Origin: Actinomyces sp. zg-332
Lineage (GTDB): Bacteria > Actinomycetota > Actinomycetes > Actinomycetales > Actinomycetaceae
NCBI RefSeq assembly: GCF_011751945.2
Contig: NZ_CP064951.1
Span: 62,001-126,000, forward strand
Direction of reading: 5' to 3'
DNA length: 64,000 bases
Shown here: one piece after another, positions 10,144 to 19,782 of the stretch
How the letters are laid out: every line of letters starts with the position of its first letter
How positions within the stretch are numbered: position 1 is the first letter of the stretch
Notes under the pieces: generated by a model
What the model was told of the DNA's origin: nothing
Database searches by the model: none
Seen by the model: the letters and a program-made list of their open reading frames with translations, nothing else
Made by a program: the position numbers and the translations under genes

Positions 10144-11967
10144 ATGGGAAACCTTGTTCAAGTAAAAGCCACTACTGCAGTTGATTTGATTGCTCTTTCG
10201 ATGTGGATGTTAGCAGGTATTGTTGCTGGGGTTTTACTTACATTCATCGTCACTGTTATTTTGCGAATGTTTTCACACAAACATGAAATACTAGGTTTAG
10301 CAATTGCTCGTGTACGTGTTTCTGCTTACATATTCATGGTATTCATGGGCGCTGGAGTCGGATTTGAATATGCTCTCGATGATTTACGAAGTTTGCCTCG
10401 ACCTCCAAAATGGGTGCTAACGTCTGAACATGTTTTGATTATTTTAGTAATATTATCAGCCACTCTAGTTGGTATACGACTAGTTAGTGTGGTTGAAGAT
10501 ATTGCTCGTCATTTCTCCCACAATAGTAAGGGTGGTAGAGGAATGAGAGTTGTTACCCAAACTCAAATATTAAGTCGAATAATTCAGGCTGTTGTAGTTG
10601 TTTGTGGTGCAACTGGAATTATAGTTACTTTCCCTCAAGCTAGACTTATCGCTGGATCGCTTTTAGCTTCTGCTGGTGTGTTATCTATCGTTGCCGGTAT
10701 GGCTTCACAGTCATCGCTATCTAATATGTTTGCTGGTATGCAAATAGCAATATCAGATTCTTTACGTGTTGGTGACATTGTTGTTGTAGATAATAATGGA
10801 CAGCAAACTCAAGCAACTATTGAAGAAATTACTTTAACCTATATTGTTTTGAGAATATGGGATGACAGGCGAATTATTATGCCTTCTATAAAGTTCACCC
10901 AAAATTCTTTTGAAAACTGGACACGAAGAGCTGCTACCTTGATGGGAACTGTTGAAATAGCGCTAGACTGGTCAGTTTCAGTAGGGGCATTTAGACGTCA
11001 AGTTGATAAATTGCTAACTAGCACAGACCTTTGGGATGGAAGATCATTTAGTGTTCAGGTAACTGATGTAACTGAAAATAAATTAACAATAAGGGTTTCT
11101 ATATCTGCTCGTAATGCTGGTGACCTTTGGGACTTGAGATGTTATTTACGTGAGCATTTGGTTGAATGGGTATTAGCTGAACAGCCAAACGCTGTACCTA
11201 AGACTAATATTGTCATGGCAAACACTCACAAATTAGCAGAACACGAGGAAGCGTTGCCATTGCTTGAAGCTGAGATAACAGAACTCGAGGAAGCAGAAAT
11301 TTTAGATATAGTTGAAGAAGTGGAAGATAAATTCTTAGTCGATACTCAGGACAAGATTACACGTAAAGCTGAAAGTGAATCCAAAACGAAAGCTCAGCAA
11401 AATGACAGCTTGGACGATGATGAGAAACATGGCAAAACTAAACCGTCAACTAGAACTTCTGTGAAAGATAAATCTAAGCAAGAAAAAGCTGAACAAGCAC
11501 GTATATCTGACCTAGAAGAAACACAGATTATGACAACTTCTCAGATAAAAGAACAGCTAATCAGCTTAGCAGAAATACAAACTTCTCTAGAAGAAGATGA
11601 AGAGGAACTAGAGACATCGATCGCTATGGAGCGTCTATATTCTGGTAGCCCAGAAAATGAAGAGCGTGCCAAAATCTTTGAAGGTCCAGGTGAAGAAGTT
11701 ATCGAAGAGCGTGAAAAAACAGCTCAAATGCACACTCGTGATCTTGATGATGAAGATTCCCTAGAAGAAGATAAAGAGGAAACAGAAAATATAGATGCTA
11801 CTCTTGAAGAAAGTCTAGAAAACGAACATTTACAAACTGAAGATGTAAATAAAGCTGAAAGCAGTGAAAATACTCAGAGTGCTACAAAAATAGATGAGGA
11901 AAAATTAGGAGTGACTGAGGAAGAAAATGAAAAGATTACAGAAGAGGAAATAAAAGAAACTAAGTAA
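10144..11967 (+). CDS. MscS-family mechanosensitive channel with acidic tail
   Basis: Membrane channel of the small-conductance mechanosensitive family, expected to release solutes on osmotic downshock. Residues 15-220 hold four or five membrane helices; the pore helix and beta domain are shown by LASAGVLSIVAGMASQSSL, then DSLRVGDIVVV and the FENWTRR end. From about residue 365 to 607 the protein becomes a long, strongly acidic, low-complexity tail rich in Glu, Asp, Lys and Thr, doubling the cytoplasmic part compared with the usual 290-360 aa. GGGAAAG ten bases upstream supports the start. The role of the tail is unknown; it could tune gating or crowding. Confidence 0.9.
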   Translation: MGNLVQVKATTAVDLIALSMWMLAGIVAGVLLTFIVTVILRMFSHKHEILGLAIARVRVSAYIFMVFMGAGVGFEYALDDLRSLPRPPKWVLTSEHVLIILVILSATLVGIRLVSVVEDIARHFSHNSKGGRGMRVVTQTQILSRIIQAVVVVCGATGIIVTFPQARLIAGSLLASAGVLSIVAGMASQSSLSNMFAGMQIAISDSLRVGDIVVVDNNGQQTQATIEEITLTYIVLRIWDDRRIIMPSIKFTQNSFENWTRRAATLMGTVEIALDWSVSVGAFRRQVDKLLTSTDLWDGRSFSVQVTDVTENKLTIRVSISARNAGDLWDLRCYLREHLVEWVLAEQPNAVPKTNIVMANTHKLAEHEEALPLLEAEITELEEAEILDIVEEVEDKFLVDTQDKITRKAESESKTKAQQNDSLDDDEKHGKTKPSTRTSVKDKSKQEKAEQARISDLEETQIMTTSQIKEQLISLAEIQTSLEEDEEELETSIAMERLYSGSPENEERAKIFEGPGEEVIEEREKTAQMHTRDLDDEDSLEEDKEETENIDATLEESLENEHLQTEDVNKAESSENTQSATKIDEEKLGVTEEENEKITEEEIKETK

Positions 11968-12062
11968 TAGAAAATATTCTCAAACTCTTCAGAAAGTCTA
12001 TTTGATGAAAGAAGATATGCATTGGAAGAGTAGTAAATAATAGTTTGTAAATTGGATGTGAA

Positions 12063-12095
12063 AATGGCTATGGAAATTTCTATAGCCATTATTTA
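12063..12095 (+). terminator. terminator after the MscS gene
   Basis: AATGGCTAT (12063-12071) pairs perfectly with ATAGCCATT (12082-12090); the loop contains a small GAAATTTC palindrome. The following T-tract is short. The 11968-12295 spacer holds nothing else apart from the tRNA-Lys promoter region. Confidence 0.7.
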
Positions 12096-12295
12096 TAAAA
12101 CTACACTGTGAATTTTATTAAAGAACTTACGATGCACACTAACTTGCTCCACCAATCTTATATTTTGCCAATTTATTAGTCATTTTTCCCATAAGAAAAT
12201 ATCCAAAATTTTAAAAATAATAATTATTTCAGCAAAGACTAGATTTTAAAGAAAACATTATATATAATATCAAAGTCACCAAGAGTGAAAACTTT

Positions 12296-12369
12296 GGGCC
12301 TCTAGCTCAGTTGGTTAGAGCAACAGACTTTTAATCTGTGGGTCGTGGGTTCGAGCCCCACGGGGCTCA
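12296..12369 (+). tRNA. tRNA-Lys (TTT)
   Basis: Acceptor GGGCCTC pairs with GGGGCTC (two wobbles), anticodon loop CTTTTAA with TTT at 12330-12332, T-loop GTTCGAG, discriminator A. Single tRNA gene with its own terminator; CCA is not encoded. Confidence 0.95.
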
Positions 12370-12376
12370 CGGTGAT

Positions 12377-12408
12377 ACTGGGATACAAGTAATTTGTATC
12401 CCAGTTTT
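12377..12408 (+). terminator. terminator of tRNA-Lys
   Basis: Perfect 12-bp stem ACTGGGATACAA / TTGTATCCCAGT with a five-base loop and TTTT. Confidence 0.9.
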
Positions 12409-12498
12409 AGTTTAAATACCTCATGACTATTTCAGCAAACTCTATCTTTTTCGAAATATAAAAAACTGGATTACTATATATAAATACAACTATTATCG

Positions 12499-13380
12499 CT
12501 ATTTTTTAGATATAACTAAATCTATATAGTAGTCTAGTAAATCAAAAATCCAACTGTTTATATGTGAAAACTCAAACCCCAATTCCTTTGCTAAATCAGT
12601 GTTTAAACTGTACTCAGGAGTATTGTTATAAGGAGCTGTAACTCCTTTGTTTTCTGCTACTAATAGAGCTTTTGAATTAGTTTTAGATTCAACATAGCGG
12701 ATAATTTCACCAACCGATATATTCCCATAAGAACTAGCATTTACTGTTCCTGTAAAATTACTATCAGCAATAAAAGATAAGAACTTACCAGCTTCTTCAC
12801 AGTGAATAAATCCTAGCTTCTCTTCAAGATTATTTACGTACATTGGTTTACTATTTATTGTATTCTCAACGTAAAAAAGTACTCTTTCGGAATAATCATT
12901 AGCTGACGTGACATAAGGAAAACGCACAGCTGTCCAGTCTAAATTAGCGTATTTTTGAGATAATAGACTCTCGGCATGACGTTTAGTTACGTCATATGTA
13001 TAGTCATTTCGGTTTGAATAAACTAACGGATAATTGTTGCCATTAAACTCGTTTTCTAAAGTATTTATGTGTAAATTTTCATAAACAAACATAGTTGAAG
13101 TGTAAATATATCTATTGCATTGAACAGCTTTTAAAACTTTGTCTATATCGTTTGAAGAATAAGCTATATTATCAATTACAGTGTCGAAGTATTTACCTTT
13201 TAAAGCTGTGTTTATGCTATTTTCATTTGTGCGATCTAAAATAATCCTTCTGACTTTGTTTGCAAAACTATCTTTTGTAACTCCACGATTTGCTATAGTT
13301 ACTTTGTGACCTTTGGCAATTAAATCATTGACTGCTTCTATACCAAAAAATCTTGTTCCTCCAATAAATAAAATATTCAT
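12499..13380 (-). CDS. NAD-dependent epimerase/dehydratase-like atypical SDR
   Basis: A Rossmann-fold protein of 293 aa. The nucleotide-binding motif GGTRFFG (residues 7-13) is of the atypical SDR kind, and a YxxxK pair lies at Tyr129/Lys133. The family acts on nucleotide sugars or related NAD(P)-linked substrates; the substrate here cannot be deduced. It stands alone between tRNA-Lys and msrAB, with a weak GGGG ribosome binding site. The overall look resembles proteins of Firmicutes, so horizontal transfer is possible but not shown. Confidence 0.75.
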   Translation of the reverse strand: MNILFIGGTRFFGIEAVNDLIAKGHKVTIANRGVTKDSFANKVRRIILDRTNENSINTALKGKYFDTVIDNIAYSSNDIDKVLKAVQCNRYIYTSTMFVYENLHINTLENEFNGNNYPLVYSNRNDYTYDVTKRHAESLLSQKYANLDWTAVRFPYVTSANDYSERVLFYVENTINSKPMYVNNLEEKLGFIHCEEAGKFLSFIADSNFTGTVNASSYGNISVGEIIRYVESKTNSKALLVAENKGVTAPYNNTPEYSLNTDLAKELGFEFSHINSWIFDLLDYYIDLVISKK

Positions 13381-13496
13381 TAGTGCCCCAAAATATTTAC
13401 ATTGTAATTAAAATTTATGTAGTTCTATATCAAAACTACTATGATAAGACTTATAAATATTAAAATACTTACACAAAATCTAATATAGAACTACAC

Positions 13497-13520
13497 CATA
13501 AAAGCCACCTAAAAGGTGAC
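13497..13520 (-). terminator. terminator of msrAB
   Basis: On the minus strand GTCACC-TTTTA-GGTGGC followed by TTTTATGG, 24 bp after the msrAB stop. Confidence 0.7.
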
Positions 13521-13543
13521 ATAAATTTTACAGAATTTATAAA

Positions 13544-14491
13544 CTAGTCTGAAAATAGAACTTTGTAATCTCCATAACCTAATTCATCCATATCTTCAAA
13601 CTTTACGAATCTTAAAGCGGCACCATTAATGCAATAACGCATACCACCACGATCAAAAGGTCCATCGTTAAAGATATGTCCTAAATGGGCATCATCATTC
13701 TTCCCACGAACTTCTGTACGTTTCATTCCTAAAGTATTATCAGGTAGATACTGCATACTTTCTGTCAATATTGGTTTAGTGAAAGATGGCCAACCACAAC
13801 CAGAATCAAATTTATCTTCAGATAAAAACAAAGGTTCGCCACTAACTACACTTATATAAATACCTTTTTCATAAACATCTTCTAGTTCAGAAGTAAATGA
13901 GCGTTCGGTTGCTGATTCTTGAGTAACACGAAATTCAAGAGGAGACAATTTAGTTTGAAGTTCTTCAATGCTAGGCTTAGGAAATACGCGGTTAAATAAA
14001 GGCTGATCAAATATTCCCATATTTATATGACAATAGCCACCAGGATTATTATCTAGATAGTCTTGATGGTAATCTTCAGCCTTAACAAAGTTCTTACATT
14101 CTTCGATCTCAACAGCTAAAGGTTTCTCGTATTGTTTAGCTATAAAATCGGTAACTTTGTTTATTGCAAATAAATCACTTTCGTCATTATAGTAAATACC
14201 TGTACGATATTGGCGTCCTTTGTCACCACCTTGCTTATTTATTGAACAAGGGTCTATTAGACGATAAAAATGAAGTAGTAACTCATTCAACGTTACGACA
14301 TTAGGATTATAGAAGACCTGTACAGCTTCAGCATGATCCGTTTTCTTTACCAACTGATAATCTGTATAAGAGTAATTTCCATTTGTATAACCAGTGTTCG
14401 TACGTAATACACCAGGTACTTTTTTGAAATATGCTTGTACACCCCAAAAGCATCCACCTGCTAAAAAAATTACTTTAATGTTAGAAGGCAT
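13544..14491 (-). CDS. msrAB: bifunctional peptide methionine sulfoxide reductase MsrA/MsrB
   Basis: Repairs oxidised methionine; MsrA reduces the S and MsrB the R sulfoxide. The N-terminal MsrA domain (residues 1-160) has the catalytic GGCFWG motif and the family signatures GYTNG, HAEAVQV and YHQDYL. The MsrB domain (about 185-315) has SGCGWPSF with the resolving cysteine, then HLGHIFNDGP and RYCINGAALRF with the catalytic cysteine. The order A-B and 315-aa length match the fused enzymes of Firmicutes and others. I start at ATG 14491 because GGAAGG precedes it and MsrA proteins begin near here; the 11 upstream codons lack support. Confidence 0.95.
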   Translation of the reverse strand: MPSNIKVIFLAGGCFWGVQAYFKKVPGVLRTNTGYTNGNYSYTDYQLVKKTDHAEAVQVFYNPNVVTLNELLLHFYRLIDPCSINKQGGDKGRQYRTGIYYNDESDLFAINKVTDFIAKQYEKPLAVEIEECKNFVKAEDYHQDYLDNNPGGYCHINMGIFDQPLFNRVFPKPSIEELQTKLSPLEFRVTQESATERSFTSELEDVYEKGIYISVVSGEPLFLSEDKFDSGCGWPSFTKPILTESMQYLPDNTLGMKRTEVRGKNDDAHLGHIFNDGPFDRGGMRYCINGAALRFVKFEDMDELGYGDYKVLFSD

Positions 14492-14541
14492 AATCAGTCT
14501 TCCTTTCCATAGTGTTCTACACATTTCGGGTACTTAAACAC

Positions 14542-14588
14542 GTTGTTGAGATATTCAGTGTATTTTAGTACCCAAATATCTCAACAAC
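14542..14588 (-). terminator. inverted repeat after pit, likely terminator
   Basis: A perfect 14-bp stem (14542-14555 with 14575-14588) with a 19-base loop lies 48 bp after the pit stop and before msrAB. The T-tract on the minus strand is short (GTGTTTAAG). Confidence 0.6.
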
Positions 14589-14635
14589 TAAAGTTATAGA
14601 AATAATTCCTTTTTACCAATTTTTAATAATCTATT

Positions 14636-15661
14636 TTATAGAGGATATAGTGCATGCATAATGTAATAACATATTGCTGCTACAACTCCTGAGGCTGGTA
14701 AGGTTAAAACCCAAGCAACTGCTATGTTTCCAGCTACGCCCCAACGTACAGCCGAGAAACGACGTGTTGCGCCCACTCCCATAATAGAAGCTGTAATAGT
14801 GTGTGTTGTGGAAATAGGAGCATGGAAAACGTAAGCAGATAAGTATAGAACACTAGCTCCAACAGATTCAGCAACAAAACCTTTGAGAGGGTCTAACTGA
14901 ATAACCTTACGACCTAGGGTTTTAATAATTTTAAATCCACCAGCATAAGTACCTAGAGAGATTGCTAAAGCAGCAGCAAACTTAACTAGGAAAGGAATAG
15001 TTATTTCACCATCAGGTTCAGGAGCATGATACCCAGCAGCCATCAAAGCTAAAACGATAACACCCATCGTTTTTTGAGCATCTTGTAAACCATGACCTAA
15101 AGCAATAGCTGCAGATGAAAACCACTGGCAATAACGAGCTTTACGCATAGTTGAATGGTAAGGTTTATTACGCAAAAATAACATTGCGATAATCATGACA
15201 AGATAACCTAAACCAAAACCTATAAGAGGAGAAATAATCATAGGTATTATTACGACGAACACTATGTTGAACCAAGCAACATGTAATCCTGCAACTAGAC
15301 CAGCACCAATCAACCCACCAATTAGAGCGTGTGATGAGGAAGAAGGTAAACCAAACCACCATGTGATCATGTTCCAAACTATAGCACCTAAAAGTGCTGA
15401 TAATATAACTATTAATCCATGAGTGTTAGTTTCTGGTGTAATAATTCCTGAACCTATGGTTTTCGCAACTTCGGTTCCTAACATGGCTCCAATTATATTT
15501 AGTATTGCTGCCATTATTAAGGCTCTACGTGGAGTCCACGCACGAGTTGAGACTGATGTTGCTATAGCATTGGCTGCATCGTGAAAGCCGTTAGTGAAGT
15601 CGAACACTAGAGCAATTATGATTACGATGCTCACTAATATAAACGTGGCGTCCAAAATCAT
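14636..15661 (-). CDS. pit: inorganic phosphate transporter, PiT family
   Basis: Low-affinity, cation- or proton-coupled phosphate uptake across the membrane. The two PiT inverted-repeat signatures are present: DFTNGFHDAANAIATSVST near the N-terminus and a second PISTTHTITASIMGVGATRR near residue 280. About ten membrane segments fill 341 aa, the usual length for short Pit proteins. Its ATG overlaps the stop of the DUF47 gene by four bases, showing an operon with that regulator-like partner. Confidence 0.93.
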   Translation of the reverse strand: MILDATFILVSIVIIIALVFDFTNGFHDAANAIATSVSTRAWTPRRALIMAAILNIIGAMLGTEVAKTIGSGIITPETNTHGLIVILSALLGAIVWNMITWWFGLPSSSSHALIGGLIGAGLVAGLHVAWFNIVFVVIIPMIISPLIGFGLGYLVMIIAMLFLRNKPYHSTMRKARYCQWFSSAAIALGHGLQDAQKTMGVIVLALMAAGYHAPEPDGEITIPFLVKFAAALAISLGTYAGGFKIIKTLGRKVIQLDPLKGFVAESVGASVLYLSAYVFHAPISTTHTITASIMGVGATRRFSAVRWGVAGNIAVAWVLTLPASGVVAAICYYIMHALYPL

Positions 15662-16290
15662 GACTCCTTGATAGCAACATCTTCAATAGCGTTAGCAAAA
15701 CGTTCAAATGCATCTACTGCACGCTCTGTAGCTAAAATCATGTCTTTGAACTTAATTATCTGTACTGGATCTGAGACACAATCAAATAAGTCTGAAAGCA
15801 TACGACGATATGCAATATCTCCAACATTTTCAAGACGGTTAATTTCTATCCAATAATCACGTAAGTCATGTAGAGATTGGATACGAGGAGTTGCCTCTAC
15901 TGTTAGTTTTGCACATTGTCTTAGAACTTCAATTTGCTCAGTAAAACCACGTCGGATTGGTTCTGGTAATTCTTGAATTTTGTATAGGACAAATAAGTCT
16001 CCAACTTCGTCAATGTAGTCCATACAATCGTCCAATGATGACATTAGGTTGATTAAGTCATCACGTTCAAGAGGGGTGATAAAGCTTTGGTTTATTGTAT
16101 TTATTAGTTCATGTGTATTTTCGTCAGCCTTGTGTTCTTGTAGATGTAATTCGTCGCGAATAACTGAACGACTTTCTAGATTTGCATTTATAATTTGTTC
16201 TAAAAGTTCGACACCTTCAAGGATACATTTAGCAGAAGCACATAGAAGGTCGAAAAAAATTGAATCTTTGTTTGTTGGTTTAAACCGCAC
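15658..16290 (-). CDS. DUF47/PhoU-like Pit accessory protein
   Basis: All-helical PhoU-related cytoplasmic protein of 210 aa, found next to pit genes and thought to control Pit activity. It starts RFKPTNKDSIFFDLLCASA, shows the two DxxD-type metal-binding segments (DCMDYIDEVGDLF) and has a helical C-terminal half. The start is GTG 16290 with GGGAG eight bases upstream. The stop overlaps the pit start (ATGA), so translation is coupled. Confidence 0.9.
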   Translation of the reverse strand: MRFKPTNKDSIFFDLLCASAKCILEGVELLEQIINANLESRSVIRDELHLQEHKADENTHELINTINQSFITPLERDDLINLMSSLDDCMDYIDEVGDLFVLYKIQELPEPIRRGFTEQIEVLRQCAKLTVEATPRIQSLHDLRDYWIEINRLENVGDIAYRRMLSDLFDCVSDPVQIIKFKDMILATERAVDAFERFANAIEDVAIKES

Positions 16291-16856
16291 TTGGCACTCC
16301 CAATTCTACTAGTTTTTACAAGCCATGAAGTTCTTCACGTCTTGTTTGAGTAACTGTTCTACATATCTATAAAGCGTGTTCGTTTTCTGAACTTAACGTA
16401 ATTGTTAAGATTTGAGAACAATTACCCAGTACCACTCAGTATTTTAAAGCAAAACTATATGAATTACTAACAAAAAATCATAAATATATTTTTAAAAATC
16501 TGATTATAAAATTTTTAATTTTTATTACTGAGGTAATGATATTTATATATAAAGTATTTTTTACTGGAAAATCAATGTTTTTAGATAAAGCTTTTCAAAT
16601 TTTTACAGCTAATATTTAAATATCACTATGGATTCTGTTTACGATTTTTTCTTTAAAATGTGAGAATTGTAACGTAGTTTTTACAAGTACTTAGATGAAC
16701 ATATCTATGTATTAATAAATAAAGTATATAAAAAATTATTAAATACTATTAAAAAAATTTATAAAAGTTTTATATTATTTTTTCTGCTACTGTATTTCTT
16801 AGAATAATTCTTACTCGTAGATATATACTAGTTAAGGTATAAAGAAGGGATTGAAT
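16291..16856. other. 566-bp divergent intergenic region
   Basis: Promoter region of the phosphate operon (minus) and of the membrane protein at 16857 (plus). An inverted repeat TTAAC-N6-GTTAA lies near 16393-16408. The rest is very AT-rich with no ORF. Confidence 0.4.
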
Positions 16857-17726
16857 GTGGCTGAAGTTAGGCGACGTAATCGTAATAAAGCTAGTGTAAA
16901 TTTTGAGTTGTGGAGTATAGCAGTTTCGTGTGCTGCTCTATTTATATTAACGATATCAGCCCTATTGCCAGCTATTTTTACAGTAGTTCTTTCAGGTATC
17001 TTTGCTGCTATACTTGCTATCGGCTTGCCTGAACTACTAGATAACCCAGATAAACACCACGCTAATATTTCGCTTGGAATTATAGGGATTCTCACCATAG
17101 TTTTGCTTATCTCTGACACTGGATTTTTAACTATTTCTTTATGCTTAGCCTTTGGATTATTGATTTGTTTCATGAATGAAATAGCTAGACTTAATTCAAG
17201 GAAAGATCTCATATATTCCCTAGCTACCAATGTTATATCAATGATTTGTGTTGTTGGAGCAATTTCTTGGATTATATTTACAGAGCTTTACAGCTGGCAT
17301 TTCTTTGTTTTGCCTTTAACTATTTCAGTTGCTCTTTCCAATGGATTCATTAGCCTACTGAAACTAAATAAAGGGTTTTTATCACTAAAACATCACTCTT
17401 TGATTGTGTCGATTATTGCTTTAACTATTTCTTTTGCTGTTTCTTGGATAACTGTAAAAATTGCTTATAAAGTAGGTTACCAGTTGTATGTGACCTCTGC
17501 TGTTTTACTAGACTCTTCAAATATATTTACACTCAATTGTTCGATACCGTTGGTGTATTCAGCTATAATTGCAATAGTTAGTTTGGGATATGCTTTTGTT
17601 AAGAAAGCAATAGTTGAATTTGAACTCAAACCGCAAGGTATATTTTCACTTATAGCTGTGAATCTAGTACCAATTACAATAATGTCACTTCCTACTTATA
17701 TATTATTGCGAGTCATAGGTGGGTAA
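16857..17726 (+). CDS. integral membrane protein, eight or so TM helices
   Basis: A 289-aa protein with a basic N-terminus (AEVRRRNRNKAS) and about eight hydrophobic helices. It heads a same-strand run of four genes (nitrobindin, ygfZ, dtd). A membrane protein of this kind often precedes the nitrobindin-like gene in actinobacteria, which supports it as a real conserved gene, but no function is known. I use GTG 16857, seven bases after GAAGGGA; the TTG at 16851 is too close to that ribosome binding site. Confidence 0.7.
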   Translation: MAEVRRRNRNKASVNFELWSIAVSCAALFILTISALLPAIFTVVLSGIFAAILAIGLPELLDNPDKHHANISLGIIGILTIVLLISDTGFLTISLCLAFGLLICFMNEIARLNSRKDLIYSLATNVISMICVVGAISWIIFTELYSWHFFVLPLTISVALSNGFISLLKLNKGFLSLKHHSLIVSIIALTISFAVSWITVKIAYKVGYQLYVTSAVLLDSSNIFTLNCSIPLVYSAIIAIVSLGYAFVKKAIVEFELKPQGIFSLIAVNLVPITIMSLPTYILLRVIGG

Positions 17727-17769
17727 AATTGTCAAAGCTTAGCGTTTGTAAGTAAAATCTGGGAGAAAA

Positions 17770-18381
17770 ATGATTAGTTTAGATATCGATTTACCTAAAG
17801 ACTTACTTCCATTTGCTTGGGTAAATGGTACTTGGAAAGGATTCGGAGTTCGCTACGATAAAGACAATAATAGTTCAGATGTGATTATAGAGATGTCATT
17901 TGAATGTGAAAGCGATACTTATGAGAAAACACCATATTTGAAACAAAACATTATGGTATATAGCGTCGACGTGGAAAAATCTAAAACAGTTGCTAAAGAA
18001 ATGGCTGGTATAACTGGCTATGAAAACTTAGTTGTAGATAAACTAGTGCAAAGCCAGACTGCTTATTGGACACTAGGTAAAGAAATAAAACCTACTCAGC
18101 CTAAAACAAAAGCACACGAGATAACTGCGGTTTCAACTTCTTCCACAGGTCATGCGGGTAGCTGGTACGGGATTCTTGACGGACCGAGAATTCAAATTGT
18201 TACCGACGCATTTTTAGCTTGTGAAAATGCTCAGCAATATGGTGGAGAAAGACAGCTTTATGGTCTAGTGGAGAGTGACTTGATGTTTTTAGTTGAAGTT
18301 CCTGACACTGAAAAACAAGTGCGTCCAATTTTATCAGCACGTATGTCTAAAATAGAAAATGAAGTTACAGAAAATGAGTAA
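17770..18381 (+). CDS. nitrobindin-like FABP-family beta-barrel protein
   Basis: Ten-stranded beta-barrel heme protein family (DUF1794/THAP4-like), in which ferric heme can bind and isomerise reactive nitrogen species. The signature GxWxGxG appears as GTWKGFG at residues 22-28. Length 203 aa is usual for actinobacterial members. I could not place the proximal heme histidine with confidence, so heme binding is inferred from the family. GGGAG upstream fixes the start. It overlaps the next gene, ygfZ, by eight bases. Confidence 0.82.
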   Translation: MISLDIDLPKDLLPFAWVNGTWKGFGVRYDKDNNSSDVIIEMSFECESDTYEKTPYLKQNIMVYSVDVEKSKTVAKEMAGITGYENLVVDKLVQSQTAYWTLGKEIKPTQPKTKAHEITAVSTSSTGHAGSWYGILDGPRIQIVTDAFLACENAQQYGGERQLYGLVESDLMFLVEVPDTEKQVRPILSARMSKIENEVTENE

Positions 18382-19765
18382 CTCCAATATGTCTATCTTT
18401 GAAAAATGTGTTTTTTATGAGCATGACGAGTATAAAATACCTTTACACTTCGGTTTTATTACAAAAGAGGCTGAAGATTTTGCGAAGGGACGAGGTATAG
18501 TAGACTTGTCTTTTCATAAAGTGTACAAAATTGCAGGAAAAGATAGATATACTTGGCTTAGTAAATTGACTTCACAAACTTTTACAGAAAATGAGGATAC
18601 TTATTCTAAAGAAGCTCTTATATTAAATCCTCAAGGGTATGTTATTTTTGCTTTGAATGTGTTTGTGGATAAAAACTTTATCTACGTTATTGAGCAGAAA
18701 GATTTGCCACTAGACGAGATTTCTTTTAGCGATACAGACAAGAATTTTGAAAGCACTACCCAACTTTGCGAATCTGATGTAGAAGAAGAAAATGAAAACC
18801 CGTTACAAGATTTCTTTTCAGACAGTGATTTAAAAAACTTTTTACAAAAAATGGTCTTCATGGCTGATGTGAATATCGAAGATATTAGCACTAGATGTGA
18901 AATTGTAGCTGTCGCTAATGAAGTAAATATGGCTGGAATACTTGGTAAAGTGTGTGATTTGGCTGATTATGCTGCTGTTTGGCAAGATCCTTGGCCATGT
19001 ATGGGAGCCAAAAATGCTACTTATTATAACGTCGAATATACTAAAGCTCTCTTTGAAAATATTTCGCTAGATATGTATACGAGTGTTGAAAATACAATCG
19101 TAGATACTTCTCACCCTGCAAATGGGAATAAATTAGCACTGTGCATTTTTGAAAAAGCTAAAAAACTTGATGAAAAGACTAAAGTTGAAAAGGCTGAGGC
19201 TAAGGAAGAAGATAAGGAAAAGAATCTTACTTTTTCCTTGAAAAGCACTATTTTTGAGCATTTAGCTGAGAACTACTCACCGTGTGGAATTTTAGCTTTC
19301 GAAAGCTGGAAAATCGTAAATTACAGACCATGGGGATACGTAAATCAAAATAAAGTACTTCCTCACGAAGTTGATTGGCTACGCACAGCTGTACAACTAA
19401 ACAAAGGTTGCTATTGTGGGCAAGAAACTGTAGCTAGAATTGTAAACGTGGGTAAGCCACCTCGCAGGCTAGTGAAGTTATACATAGATGGGTATATGGA
19501 AGAAATACCTGTTAAAAATGATCCAATTTACATTGAAAATCTTGAGGAAAAGCAACAAATTGGTAAAGTTTTGAACGTTGCTAATCACTATGATGAAGGA
19601 TATATTGCTTTAGGATTAATAAAACGTAATGCTGACACTAATAATGCGGTACTTGTAGGGAATTTGGCTGCAAATTGTGAAGAAATTGTAAGCCCTGAAG
19701 GTAGATGTACTGCTAGTCCTAATACGGATAATATTATGAATATAAGAAAACGTAGATTGAAGTAA
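18374..19765 (+). CDS. ygfZ: folate-binding protein YgfZ/GcvT-like
   Basis: Tetrahydrofolate-dependent factor for assembly or repair of iron-sulfur enzymes. The defining motif NKGCYCGQE with its conserved cysteine lies near residue 350, followed by the beta-barrel domain. The protein is long for the family (463 aa, usually 300-400) because of charged low-complexity insertions, for example a Glu/Lys-rich stretch around residues 270-290 before NLTFSLKST. I choose ATG 18374, which overlaps the nitrobindin stop (translational coupling); starts at 18359 and 18389 are also possible as none has a clear ribosome binding site. Confidence 0.85.
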   Translation: MSNSNMSIFEKCVFYEHDEYKIPLHFGFITKEAEDFAKGRGIVDLSFHKVYKIAGKDRYTWLSKLTSQTFTENEDTYSKEALILNPQGYVIFALNVFVDKNFIYVIEQKDLPLDEISFSDTDKNFESTTQLCESDVEEENENPLQDFFSDSDLKNFLQKMVFMADVNIEDISTRCEIVAVANEVNMAGILGKVCDLADYAAVWQDPWPCMGAKNATYYNVEYTKALFENISLDMYTSVENTIVDTSHPANGNKLALCIFEKAKKLDEKTKVEKAEAKEEDKEKNLTFSLKSTIFEHLAENYSPCGILAFESWKIVNYRPWGYVNQNKVLPHEVDWLRTAVQLNKGCYCGQETVARIVNVGKPPRRLVKLYIDGYMEEIPVKNDPIYIENLEEKQQIGKVLNVANHYDEGYIALGLIKRNADTNNAVLVGNLAANCEEIVSPEGRCTASPNTDNIMNIRKRRLK

Positions 19766-19782
19766 TTCGTAAAGGGAAAACT

